Assembly (NCBI GenBank): GCA_024114885.1
Contig: CP099418.1
Location: 4,836,001 to 4,900,000, forward strand
Source of the DNA: Septoria linicola
Taxonomy: Eukaryota > Ascomycota > Dothideomycetes > Mycosphaerellales > Mycosphaerellaceae
Length of the DNA stretch: 64,000 nt
Direction: 5' to 3'
Shown: one piece after another, positions 31,273 to 42,260 of the stretch
Numbering within the stretch: position 1 is the first letter of the stretch
How the letters are laid out: every line of letters begins with the position of its first letter
Position numbers and translations under genes: made by a program
The notes under the pieces: model-generated
The model's input: the letters and a program-made list of their open reading frames with translations, nothing else
Told to the model about the DNA's origin: nothing
The model's database searches: none

Positions 31273-33579
31273 ATGGCCGGACGCCGACGCCTCTCTCAGC
31301 ATGTCCGGGACGCACATCTCAGTGCGCCGGGTCACGATCTTCTAGACATTTCAGATTTACAAGAACTAGTTCAACGAGGTGTTCAGATACCACTCGAACA
31401 GCTTACCAAGTCAGTGCAAGTTCAGCCCTGGGTGGGCCAAGAACATCATGACTTTCAACCACTGCAATACCATGCCACTGGATGGCAGACGGGACATGTT
31501 TCGAGGCCGGGAGCTATGACAGAGCCATTACAGACTCGATCTCAACCGATCAAGATAAACAGCACTCTGTCTCGTCACCCTTCCAACGCGGATTCAGGCT
31601 ACGCTTCTCGGCCGCTATCGACCCAGCTCGAAACCTTCGGCTACGAGACTGTGCCATTCCAGGACGACGTCTATTCTCAATCGGGTTCTTTCGATGAGCG
31701 ACTATTCCAAAATGGCATGCATGCGCAAGGAGCACGCACTGTTGTCTCGGAAAATCTGGTCAGTGCCTCGAGTGGAAGAGGGATGAATAGGCCACCGTCC
31801 TTAGCCCCTTGCCCTGACTGTGGTAGGCTGCCCAAGAACCATTCTGATGCTAGGTATGTTGGATGAGCATCATCCCAGCTGACTGACGATGCTGATGATC
31901 CCAGGAAACATGCCGAAACCCATGCCAAGCGACACAAGTGTCAAGTACCTGGTTGTGGCAGGAAAGAAGGCTTTGCGACGATCAACGACCTCGAGAGACA
32001 TCGCAAAAGCGTCCATGGCGCTCATCCTGCAGTAGGAAATCCTTACGGTTACGTGTGTCGAGCATGTGTACAGCAGCCCCGAGGCAAAGAGAACAAGTTC
32101 TGGCCAAGGCGAGACAATTTCAAAGCACACATTAAACGCAAGCACGGCGAATGGAACGAAGCAGACTTACTTGAGTTGTAAGACACACTCATCTTCAATG
32201 TGGCCAATGTGCTGACAGAGCTAGGTCCAAGTCTCATCGGCCTGACGATCCCCTGACGATTGATGTAGAGGAGCGATCCGTCATCAGTCTACAAGACCGG
32301 ACTCGGGCTTTGTCATGTATCGAACAGGACGAAGGCACTTGGTACAACGCTCAGCAATATCCATGCACCCCACATCTCGGCCACCAGCAGCTTCAAGAAG
32401 ACTTGCCAGACATGTTCAGTGCGTCTCAGACTCAGGATGATTCACTCGCTGCCGTAGGAAGCGGAGCATTGGACGAGACTATGTTCTACGGTGACAACAA
32501 CTTATGGCCTGTATCCGATAACGACTTGATATTAAACGCCTCGTGGGCCACGCATGGTATGCGGAACGATGTACCATATTCGGCCAACATGCAGAGCGAT
32601 GATATCAAGCCGGATTGGTATCAAAACCAAGAGACCAAGCAGATCGTGACGCACGCAGCTTGTCCCGATTCGGCATCGGACAGCAAGTCACCTCGCTCGA
32701 CACAAAATACACGTCGACAGTCACAAGCTCCGTCTGCCCTGCAGCAACCTAGTGGCGGACACCAATGTCCTTACTGCTCGAAGTTCACGAAGCGCGAGTG
32801 CGACCTCAAGTATATCTCCCACGCCTAACTCATCAGACAACATACCACTAACCACCAAGTCCCCTCGCAGAAAACATATGAAACGTCACACTCGTCCCTA
32901 CGGCTGTACATTTCCAGCTTGCAACAAGACCTTTGGCTCGAGAAATGACTGGAAACGCCACGAGTCAAGCCAACACCCGCTTCCCGAGCAATGGAAATGC
33001 TGCCGCGCCAAACACTCTCCTACTAGCAGCGAAACCTGCCAACTGCGGCCATGGAAGAACGTTGAATTACTGAAGCAGCATCTCCGCAGCAATGAGCACG
33101 GCATGAAAGATCCCCGCGCGATACAGCAAGAATGCAACAACGGCCGTATGGGCAAACAAGGCCTCGAAGGCTGGTGGTGCGGGTTCTGCAACCGTATCAT
33201 CCGACCTACTCCTCAACAACGACAGCAACATGCCAGCTCAGATCCCATCCCTGGAGCTCGAGAACAGCGGCTACAACATATTGGCGACCACTTCGACAAA
33301 GATTTCAAGGAAATTGGCGATTGGGTCTGCGCAGAGGAGAACAAGAAGAAGAGGGATATCTCTCAAAAGCAGCAGAGGCAGGCGAAAGTCAGAGCTCGAG
33401 GGAGTTGGACGAAAGGGGAAGAGGAAGCTGAGGAGGATGAAGAAGATGAGTTGCCGATTTATGATCCTTCGATGGAAGAGGTTGTAGGGATGATGGAACT
33501 CAAGCTGGAGAGGGAGGGGCAAGAGGAAGAGGATGAGTTGGATGCTGAGAGTTTTAGCGATGATGAAATGATGGGATGA
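31273..33579 (+). CDS. C2H2 zinc-finger transcription factor
   Basis: Four exons (31273-31853, 31905-32177, 32225-32809, 32871-33579), 715 aa, all GT-AG and in phase. Splicing rebuilds the zinc-finger cores. The first group is CPDCGRLPKNHSDARKHAETH and HKCQVPGCGRKEGF...RHRKSVH, then an atypical CRAC...HIKRKH finger. The second group begins CPYCSKFTKRECDLKKHMKRH, with the exon 3/4 join inside the finger, followed by CTFPACNKTF...RHESSQH and later Cys/His clusters (WKCC, CGFCNRI). The C-terminus is strongly acidic (Glu/Asp runs), a possible activation region. The N-terminal 170 residues are disordered. Probably a DNA-binding regulator; targets unknown. Confidence 0.85.
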
Positions 33580-34827
33580 TGAGATGAGGCAACGAATCTT
33601 TTCTATCGGTGTATCTGTAGATGTAAGCGATTGCACACCATGACTGCCACGACTCTGACTGACGAGGCTTCAACCACGCTGTGGATCTGAAGAGTCCAGA
33701 CGCATATTCAATGTCCAGTCTCCCACCTGGCACGCGAAGGGTGCAGCACACACTGCCTACCTGATCCAATGACCGCATAAGGGAGCTGCATGGTTGAGTG
33801 GCTGACATGAGTCCTCATCGGCGTGACCCATCGAGTCATTACTTGACCAGCACGAGTTCGCTGAGAACTCTCTGAAGATAAGCACAATTGTAGAAAAGAG
33901 TGAATTCGTCGACTGTGCATTTGAGAAGAAACCTGAAATTCCATCGTCTTGTAATTCCTGAGATAATATAATAGAGTAGCACTTATGCAGACCGCAAAAC
34001 TAGTATTAGAATACATATCATGAGGTCGTCGTTGTCGCCGTCCCAGGGATAAGTTTAGTCAACCCTAATCATCGTGCTGCAGCTTTCAGCACGCAAGGCG
34101 GATACATCAGAATTGTTCTGGCACGGCTCTATCGCCACGACGGTCACGTCCTCCACCTTCACTCCTCCTACATCTCACTCTCACCTTTCCTGACAGGACC
34201 TCTCGATTGCATATCAGTGATGATCGCGTTTCAGAGCTATCTTGAGCTCTTCGCAGAGAAATAGCTTTTATGCCTCGCAATGGCCATACTACAAGAGTCC
34301 AACATATGCGCTGTTGCGGCGTAGATGGGCGCGTCGCAGCTGCGGCTTGAAAGTTAGCCAGCATCCCCACGCGTCAAGAAGTACCATTTTCCAGAAATAC
34401 TTCATCATGCCGCGAAGACTATGCATACAAGAAGTGCCAGCTGGCAGGATCCGATGCTGAACAAGAATCGAGCGAGGCCTTCGCCGTAATGCTGCAGTTG
34501 CTCAAGACAGCTTCCTAGACGCGCGCATTGGTGTCGGTGTTGGTGGCAGTACTGTGAGTATGCGACTGGATGTTCTGCTGATGTGTTTTGAGCTTCGTGT
34601 ATTTTCGATAGATCAGCAATGCTGTGCCTCCTTCAGCAGCCGCTGGACTGGTTGTGAAGATGAGCGCCAGCGTTGTGGTATTGACTGCTGCTGTGTGTGG
34701 TGAGTATATCTATCGCAGCGACCAGCCCTTACTCTATTGCAATTGTGTCATTGTCACCGGCGCATGAAGCTATTTGCTCTTCCAATAGCTATCTGCCCAA
34801 ATCGTATATTTTATTCTCATTATCAGC
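33580..34827. other. Intergenic (about 1.2 kb) at the edge of the accessory block
   Basis: No supported gene. Composition is ordinary apart from a mildly AT-rich patch near 33900-34020. This marks the transition from conserved genes to the degenerate protease locus. Confidence 0.45.
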
Positions 34828-37438
34828 ATGTCTCCTGGTCGCATGAAGTTGCTTCCAATACTGCTCACTGTACTAGGACATGGCGAAGCCTCTATCCAGG
34901 ATGGAGGAGCTCTAGCGGCAAGCATTATCTGTGATCCCATCTGCAGAAATCCATCGCCTTCATGGCTGCCAGTAGACCATCCTTCTGATGGCACATCTGG
35001 AGCGCCGAAGGTCGCTTCGAATCCGCATTCAACACAACCTGTGTTTTCGTATGATCCGACGACCACCGACCCGGTATTCTCCTACGACCCACAGACGACA
35101 GATTCTTTAGGACCTGGACAGCATTCAAGCCAATCGACGGAAATAGGCCTCACAACGACGACTTCTGTGCCGCACTTCTCATATGACCCTCAATCCAGCA
35201 CTACTCATCCAACTGGCCTCTCGAGCAGAGTTAGTCGCGAACCACCAGTTGTCGTGACTACCAAGCCTCCATCAGCAATATCTCAGTCATCGAATGTTCC
35301 AGGCACGGAGCTGAGGGGACCGAGCTCTCGCTCAAGAGATGGATTTGTGTTTCCCATCACAACTTCTGTGGACGAACCCAAACCTACAGCAGGCGGGTCC
35401 ATTATACCCTGCAAATTTTGGTTCTTCGATTGGTGTCTCCACTCTGACGACTTCGAGATTGGCGGCTGGGGCATCCGTCTTCCACCAGGAGTGTACGTGC
35501 CGTAAGTATTCACACATCACATCTCAGTGGAATGCAGCAGGGCTGACAGTATTTGACATCGTAGTGGACCTCCACCCAGCATCAAACCGCCCGTGCCACC
35601 ACCTCCAGGAGGCCTGGAGATCAACATTTCTGGCAGCTTGCCCAAGTGGCCGAAGTTCACGTTCGTATCTCTAAAAATGTCTCCATATCAAGCACAGCAC
35701 TAATCCACGCTCGGAGTTGGTCCTGATAACCAACCAACGTTTCCACCAGAACCTTCTAAAGGTCAATGTCGGACGACATCAGCACAAATCTGCGCAACAA
35801 GGACGTCTTACGGTGTCTCGATCTCACAAGCAGCGACTGTTACTACAGCCTCTCGTATCTTGTCAACCTGTGCACCAATTCATGGCTGTGAAGTCGCAGA
35901 TGATGACAGTAGTGCGACTGAGACAGGCGGCTGCACTTCGACAAGCACCGTGACTGTTGTTTGGGTTTCGTGTCCGACGTCAGCATCGACATCATGTAAG
36001 ACGACTAGTACATCACTTGTCTCGGGATGCTCAGTCACGCCTACGACGGTTACGTGCGGGAAGCTTACGCCTACTGGAGGTGCGAAAGAGTGTGAGGCTG
36101 ATATTGACGACTACATTGTGTACCCACGCGACCCGGAAGACAAGGCCTTGTGTGACAGCATATCCGCCGCTCTACCCTCGCACGTCAACAATGCCGATTC
36201 TATCGAGCCTCACATTGTGAAAGACTTCGGCACGATGTTCTGGAAAGTACAGCTGACAGACGATCAAGCCACACAACTCAGAGCGCTAAGAGAAGTGAGT
36301 CGCACGTCTTGGGAGGACCTGTTGGCTTGAACATTGTGTTTAATGTGAAGCGAGTTGGCTAACGTGTTGCTAGGTGGTGACAGTGATGCGGGCCTGCAAA
36401 GCTGACTGTTTTGACCCGTCGACCGAACTTGTCTATCAGGATAGCTCTCCAGATCATCTGACATTTATATCTTGGCCGCCACCACAGGAAGCAGCGGCGC
36501 GGCAGTTTGAGGATCTGAACAACCAGTACATCTTCGATAGCGCGAGCGGCAAAGGCGTTACGGTGTACATTTTGAACACGGGGGCCACGCTCGATCATGA
36601 GGTCTGTAGATTACCTGAAAAGCTGCTGACAGATCTGTTGCTAATACCGCGCAGGAGTTTGATCTTATCCGGAGCCGCGCTAGGTGGCTGCATGTTGGCC
36701 CAGATGCTGGACTACCTTCAGATACAAGCCCTCAGCCCGAAGACGACTCCCAGACAGATACTTCTGGGCGTTGGACCTACAAAGCCCACGGCACCTCGAT
36801 GCTGGGCTTTGTCGCCGGCAAGAATCTGGGAGTGGTCAAGAACATAGACCCGGTCATCGTTCGTCTGCCACGAAGATCTACCCAATATGGTGGCATTTTG
36901 CCTGAAGACTGGCTGGCAGGCCTTGGCAAGACTTACGAGGATCTGGGTAGAGCGCAGACAGTGTCAACTTCAGCCACGTCGATTATTCTGCTTGCGCAGT
37001 ATTACCCTCGCGAACAATTCTCCGCACGCGATCGAATTCGAACCGTGATCAAAGGTCCAGATGGCAAAGACATTGATGAGTCGGCAGGCTTCGAGATTAG
37101 TGCCGGGAAGCAACTTCGTAAGCTCACCAGTCGAGGTGCATCCATCGTGACAGGTTCTGGTACCCTCGATAACAACCAAGTTGATGGCTGGCCCGCAAAT
37201 CTCGGCAAACCGCTCCAGATTGAATACATCCCGTCCATGATCGTGGCCGGTAGTATCAGCACAGATGGCAAAAGGGTTAAGAACAGTCTAGACACTGCAG
37301 GTCCATTACTTCACGGTAAGTGCACATCTTTCATCACAGTAAGCTTTGCTAACATCGCCAGTGTGGGCACCCGGGATCGATCTCCTTGGAGCCAACGGCA
37401 ACCGCATCGACTGGGAGTCTGAAGGACTGACTAAGAGT
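34828..37438 (+). pseudogene. Secreted subtilisin-like (S8) protease, N-terminal portion of a split gene
   Basis: Probable exons: 34828-35501, 35565-35660, about 35714-36294, 36374-36601, 36655-37315 and from 37362. A short signal-peptide-like start (MKLLPILLTVLG) leads to a Ser/Thr/Pro region with three FSYDP repeats, then a Cys/Thr-rich segment (QCRTTSAQICATRTSYGV). The protease domain includes GKGVTVYILNTGATLDHEEF, AHGTSMLGFVAGKNLGVVKN and LHVWAPGIDLLGANGNRIDW. The catalytic Asp position is Asn (AAC at 36575-36577). The join between exons 2 and 3 has no donor/acceptor pair that keeps frame, pointing to a frameshift. The frame runs into 83-bp tandem repeats before the catalytic Ser and stops at 37573. 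The missing C-terminus matches the relic at 39601-40754. Confidence 0.75.
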
Positions 37439-37687
37439 ATCGACGTGCGTGAGACCGGACGCCGCAAGAACTCCGGCCCTGAGAGTCTGGATCTGCCGCC
37501 GAGCGACAACCGAGCAGCCAGATCGACGTGCGTGAGAACGGACGCCGCAAGAACTCCGGCCCTGAGAGTCTGAATCTGCCGCCGAGCGACAACCGAGCAG
37601 CCAGATCGACGTGCGTGAGACCGGACGCCGCAAGAACTCCGGCCCTGAGAGTCTGGATCTGCCGCCGAGCGACAACTAAGCAGCTAG
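37439..37687. repeat. Three tandem copies of an 83-bp GC-rich unit
   Basis: Copies start at 37439, 37522 and 37605 with a few substitutions. The last copy diverges in its final dozen bases. 83 is not a multiple of three, so each copy changes frame, and the protease frame entering the array ends at 37573. The array lies exactly at the break in the protease gene. Confidence 0.93.
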
Positions 37688-37775
37688 TAATCGATGAACG
37701 AGAGCGCAACTTTATAAGAACCAGGCGATATGGTCAATCTAGTGCAACGCAGACTTACTAACGTTATATATTACC

Positions 37776-38148
37776 ATGCAACTTTCGCTCTCCTATCTAG
37801 CTCTCTTGTTAAGCAGCATTGCTGCCGCCCAGGAAACATACGTACGTATAAGCCACCAGACCTCGTAGCTATCCGACTAATAGGACCTAGTCCATTTGCA
37901 TAAACGCTCCGGGCTCCGAGACTGGCTGGTGCGTTCAGCTCGAAAAGGGAACGGATAAACTTATCGCCCAGACGATGTGCCGGAAGGTGAGAAGTGTCGA
38001 CGACATGAACATTGGAAGCTCTAGTCGGACTAATAGATGTCTTTGTACTCAGACCCACCCGTGCAAGAAGGATGGAAATGGTTGCTGGCTGCGAGTATAT
38101 AACGACGGAACGTTCTGGTACAGTCACTGTAGCAGCCTAGAATCTTGA
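37776..38148 (+). CDS. Small secreted cysteine-rich protein (candidate effector)
   Basis: Two exons: 37776-37841 and 37891-38148, 107 aa, joined across a 49-bp GTACGT...CTAG intron. The alternative acceptor seven bases earlier shifts frame and stops quickly. Exon 1 encodes a clear signal peptide (MQLSLSYLALLLSSIAAAQ) whose end coincides with the exon. The mature part of about 85 residues has eight cysteines (about residues 25, 36, 52, 72, 74, 80, 87, 102), including CLC, and ends WYSHCSSLES. An even number of cysteines, small size and secretion fit the general profile of fungal effectors or antimicrobial proteins. I recognise no family. It lies between the halves of the broken protease gene and ends about 12 bp before the RIP-mutated block. 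Confidence 0.65.
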
Positions 38149-38159
38149 ATATTGTCATT

Positions 38160-39140
38160 CAATAACCTAGATTCAGATTCAATTCAATTACTGAATTGAA
38201 TCGCAATATTCACTCTGAATACTTACTAATCATCTATATACGTAGTAGTAATAACTTATTCTATAGCGCTATCTACTATAATCTTAATAATACCTAACTT
38301 CTACTAACTTTTAGTATATTTAGACTAAGTTATAGTAGTGCCGTCGAGCTACGAGCGTATCTATAGAATAGTGCGCCTAGCGCCGCTAAACGTACGCTCG
38401 GACTTAGCGCTTATTAGTAATACGGATAGTATATTAATAGCTATCTATAAGAGTATAGGCTAAGCTTAGCGCTAAGTAGATTAGTACTACTAATCTAGTA
38501 CTATCTAGCGCTTACTATTAACTACTAGTAGTTTAAAACGATAAGCGTAAATAAACGTTTTAAACTTATCTTAATCGCTCGTAACGCTCTACTATTATAA
38601 TTGCTACTATTCGAATAATAACGGCTCGCTATTATACGTATCTTTACTTATACTAGTTAGTAAGAACTTGTCTTTATAGTACTATTAAAGCCTACGTACC
38701 TTCTCTATACTCTCGTCTAGCTATACTCTCTTTATTAGCGTTAATTAACGACTAGAGATCTATATAAAGTAGTATAGCGGTAATATATACGCCTATATTA
38801 TTAATTATAGTATACTATCTCTCGAATACTAGTTAGCTTCGTCGAATAGCTAATCGTATTATAGACGCTTGAGAGTAGAGCCTTAACTAATTACTAAAGT
38901 AGTCGATAATAAACTCTATAGCTAGTTAGAACGCGTTAAGGGTAGCTTTATTGCCTTCTATCTTCTTTATTAGCTCTTTGAAAGGGCTAAGGAAGCTAGT
39001 GATATACTTAGGACTTTACTTCTCTTTTATATATAAAGGCCCCTAAGTAAACTATACTTTTGCCTATTGAATCTTGAATATTTATAATATTCAGGGGCTG
39101 AAGCATTCAAATTTATTCAACGATTGAATGAATTGAATCC
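38160..39140. mobile_element. RIP-degraded repeat/transposon relic
   Basis: An abruptly AT- and TpA-rich block without open frames. On the plus strand there is no CA dinucleotide between about 38232 and 39091 and only around ten TG, while CG remains. That is the expected result of RIP (CpA to TpA on both strands) acting on a repeated element. An 11-bp inverted repeat, GATTCAATTCA at 38176-38186 and its complement at 39129-39139, flanks the block, and a local palindrome lies at 38177-38201. The original element type cannot be told because coding capacity is gone. Confidence 0.75.
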
Positions 39141-39326
39141 CCTAAATAGCTATTTATCATTCAACTTCTATGCTGCAGCTAGAGATCGAGACTGAAGGAT
39201 GAAACATCTTTGTTAAATGACCAAGATGTGATCATCTGAAAATACTGTCGGTAGAGCAAATCCATTCATCCTGCCTGCTACGACTCCTAGACCGAAGATC
39301 GAGAGCCATTGGAGTAAAGTCGTGGA

Positions 39327-39581
39327 CTACAGCATGCCATTATGCGGAAGACACCTCTCGATAATGTGAGTCTGGACGGGTCCGTCAACTCCGTGGTCTC
39401 GTGCAGGTAAGATTTGCAAAGTACAATGCCGATCCCCACAAGCATCTTGTAGCTCGTTAGATGGCACGACTACTTGACGAAAATCCGATCGACCAAGCAC
39501 TCGCCCTTCTTGGTCTAGAGCTTCGATGAAGTACGGGTGGAAGCTCATGTGGTAAGTCATTTCAATTGAGATGCAGAACAT
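39327..39581 (-). other. Orphan protein-like open frame, probably a gene fragment
   Basis: About 84 codons from an ATG at 39581, with a protein-like residue pattern (HPYFIEALDQEGRVLGRSDF, VPSNELQDACGDRHC, RDHGVDGPVQ). No signal peptide or family is recognised, and no upstream exon on the minus strand is evident because the protease remnant begins at 39601 in the opposite sense. It could be a truncated gene carried with the inserted segment or chance coding. Low confidence. Confidence 0.3.
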
Positions 39582-39600
39582 CACGCTGACTCTTATTCAT

Positions 39601-40754
39601 AGCGGCTGCTTTGACAGCCGGCCTTGTCGCCAATTTCCTCAGTTTAGCCCGCGATGGCATACTCAAGACCTCCTGGCACAAATGTTCCAAGTACTGCACA
39701 AGGGTTGAAAGACTATATGATAGGACTCACTTGGTCGAGGGAAGACGCAGCCCATCTTTTGGAGGCCCCACGACCGCGCAACGGTATTTGAAACGGCATT
39801 AACAGATACCGCATACCCCATCAGCAAGTCTGCCTATGGGACTCGCAACAGTCTCTGTTGCGGAAGCACCGTCGGCAGGCCAAGCCAATATGCAAGGCAT
39901 CTTTGTCAATGTCCTCGCCAAGTGCGACGAAGTTCAATCCCGATCCATCGAAGATGCCGACTCTGACCTCAGCTGCAACCTCCATACAGACTCCTACCGG
40001 AAGCTCTTGCCTGACCACTAGTACTCAGACAAGATGTGCCATGGGGCCTCGAGGTCAGTCGGCGTGCATCGAAGCTCAAACTTACGTGTCTTGGACAGCC
40101 ACCAACGCTGTATCGATCTCCAGGTTCACACCGGCACCCTCTGACTTACCTACGCTGCCTGGACCAGGTGTTGTCACCCGCCAGAGAAGCTCCTGTGCAG
40201 TGACCACAACAGCTACTCAATGTCTTATGGGATCGGGAGGCAAGTCCGCTTGCGTCCCAAGTCCAGCCTGTGCCACTTGGACCGCAATTTCAGACAACGT
40301 ACCGAGTAGCACGCCCCACAGCATACCTCTCGAGGAGAAACCTGTAGTATGTAATGACGAGAAGAATCTTCCTGGACACGGCGACATCAATCCTGGAGCC
40401 CAACGTGCTGGTGCTGATGCCACATGTATCGATCGTCCTGATTCGAGACTCGGGCCCGGACAGACTTGGTCCTTGGAACGCTACTATCGTGGATGCTAGC
40501 GGCATCAACATGTTCTACGCCGTGGGCTGGGTTGAGGACTGCCTGACTACGATGCCGGACCAGCCTGTCAATCGTCCCCTAGGCGACATTGGACCATCAT
40601 GCAGCGAGCTGTTCTCACGGGCTTATGGCAATTGTAAGTGCTGTTCGAAACGTCTTGGAGGTGATGGCTACTAACATTAATAGGCAACAACGGCGGGGTA
40701 GGTGGATATGTTGACGCTGGCTGCCTACGGTATTTGTTCATTGGGGGGAAGTGA
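39601..40754 (+). pseudogene. Secreted subtilisin-like protease, C-terminal relic
   Basis: This begins with AAALTAGLVANFLSLARDG, the helix that follows the catalytic serine in S8 proteases, preceded by a TTCATAG acceptor-like site. It continues in another frame as GLKDYMIGLTWSRE...RPRNGI with a TGA at 39789-39791 where the family has Trp. Two Cys/Thr repeats (SSCLTTSTQTRCAMGPRGQS and SSCAVTTTATQCLMGSGGKS) follow, then NLPGHGDINPGAQ. A frameshift at about 40430-40470 leads to LGPWNATIVDASGINMFYAV, GWVEDC and, after an intron at 40634-40681, NNGGVGGYVDAGCLRY, ending at TGA 40752-40754. The order matches the C-terminus expected for the protease broken at 37438. At least two frame changes and one stop make it non-functional. 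Confidence 0.72.
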
Positions 40755-40783
40755 AATTTACTGGCGCCTTGCACTGATCGATA

Positions 40784-41645
40784 TTATTGCGTTCCTTGAA
40801 TGAAGTTCAGGCCTTGCTGTCTTTTCTGCTCTTGAGCGAATTTAGGATAGACCGAAATCGGAAAGCCGATAGCACGTTTCCCTGGAGTCTCTTGATTACT
40901 AATGTAATCTTTCTCGTGCCCAACGTCACTTTCGTGGGTAGAGACATCTCCATGATTGATGTGTCGACTGAGGGCTTTCTCCACGAGCATCGAGACATCA
41001 GCTTTCTCAAGTCCGAACCCGTCCCAGGCAGAAGTCTGCAGGAATATTGCACCGATGCTCTCACTGAACTGTCGTCCCTCTTCCTCCGATACTGCCCACA
41101 GCGACCGGTCGCGATCCACTTTGTTTGCCACAACAAAGCACCGAGGCCTCCCCTCAGGCAACTTTCCATGGGCGTAGATTGGATTGTCATCTGGGCTATA
41201 AGCGTCGTAAGCAGTCACAAAATCCCGGAGTCGTTGGAAGGAATCACGATTCTCGACCTCGTATTGCAGTAGACATGCATCGTGTCTTGGAGTCGTCCTG
41301 ACTGCAGCATCAAGCCTCTCTTCGTCGGTCGAGGGCGAAGTACTGAAAGCATTTAGGTGACGTTCGTTCCAGTGCACCTTGATCTTGTGTTCGCCGACCG
41401 TTGTCTCGCTCTCCTCGTATGAATCTCCACATGGATCATAGATTTCAAGGCGAACATTCCACGCCACCTGACAGCACGTCAGTCATTAGCCAGAGGTTCG
41501 AGATTACTTCATTTACCCTGGCAATCAGGCTCCGTTTACCAACGGACATACATCTCAATACAGCGATCTGGACCGGCGGAATGCTCGAATCTGATGGGAA
41601 CGATGCTAGGTACTGGTATACGGCAATTCTTTCATGGGTATCCAT
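40784..41645 (-). CDS. Ras-like small GTPase paralogue A (atypical P-loop)
   Basis: Two exons (41645-41517, 41467-40784), 270 aa, split by a phase-0 intron right after the P-loop. The P-loop is degenerate: RCMSVGKRSLIAR has Arg where the first Gly of GxxxxGK[ST] is expected and Arg where the Mg-binding Ser/Thr should be. No DxxG switch II motif is seen. The rest is Ras-like: DACLLQYEVENRDSFQRLRDF, then CFVVANKVDRD (G4, NKxD kept) and LQTSAWDGFGLEKADV in the G5 place (SAW for SAK). The C-terminus lacks a CAAX box. GTP binding is doubtful. Gene 42261-43039, divergent from this one, is a paralogue with the same intron position. Confidence 0.75.
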
Positions 41646-42260
41646 GATCGCTGAGATGCCATAACAGCAGAAGAGGATGTATGAGCACGCAGCATCCAAA
41701 AGCTCGAGTATCTGGTGGCAGACATTCTCTGGAGGTGGCACAGTCAAGGTTAGCCGCCGTGAAGATGTTGGTGTTTCGTATGTTGTCAGCCATGAAGTGC
41801 CTGAGTCATCATGTCTTGGCATATTCTTTTGGGACAGATGTTCCACGCCGCTCATGATGAGTAGGCGCGCAGAAGTGAGCATGCGATCGACGAGACACAT
41901 GCAACATCAGAACGGTTTTGCCGTACGAAACTCTGATGAAGGCCGATGCTGCATGTTCCGCGGCAATATGCCATGGAATTATCCCTAACTAACCATGTGC
42001 CCGAGCGCAATGCTGAGAGGCGGGAAGTACCAGCTTCGAGCTGAACTGAACAGCACATGCATTTGGTCAGCGAATCGACTACCTGCATCGCTTGACAGCC
42101 CTTTTATCTCCTGACTGACGGCGGCTAATTCTGCTGTGCCAATAATCTCTATAGCTGTCTATATGCGGGTCACAACGCCTACTTCTGTCACTCGGCGGAA
42201 GCGCTCGATACGACGTTGTTCAGAGCCTACTGTACGATAGAACAATTCAACATCCTCGCG
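41646..42260. promoter_or_regulatory. Shared divergent promoter region of GTPase-like pair
   Basis: A 615-bp gap between the divergent start codons of the two paralogues. No defined regulatory site is claimed. Confidence 0.45.

Noticed and set aside
35717..35953. Alternative frame across protease exon 3
   Set aside because: It is open but encodes no Cys/Thr repeat pattern; the other frame carries the family motifs.
36600..39791. Individual G-to-A changes in the protease (Asp to Asn, Trp to stop) as RIP mutations
   Set aside because: The affected bases are not in CpA/TpG context, so they do not specifically support RIP.
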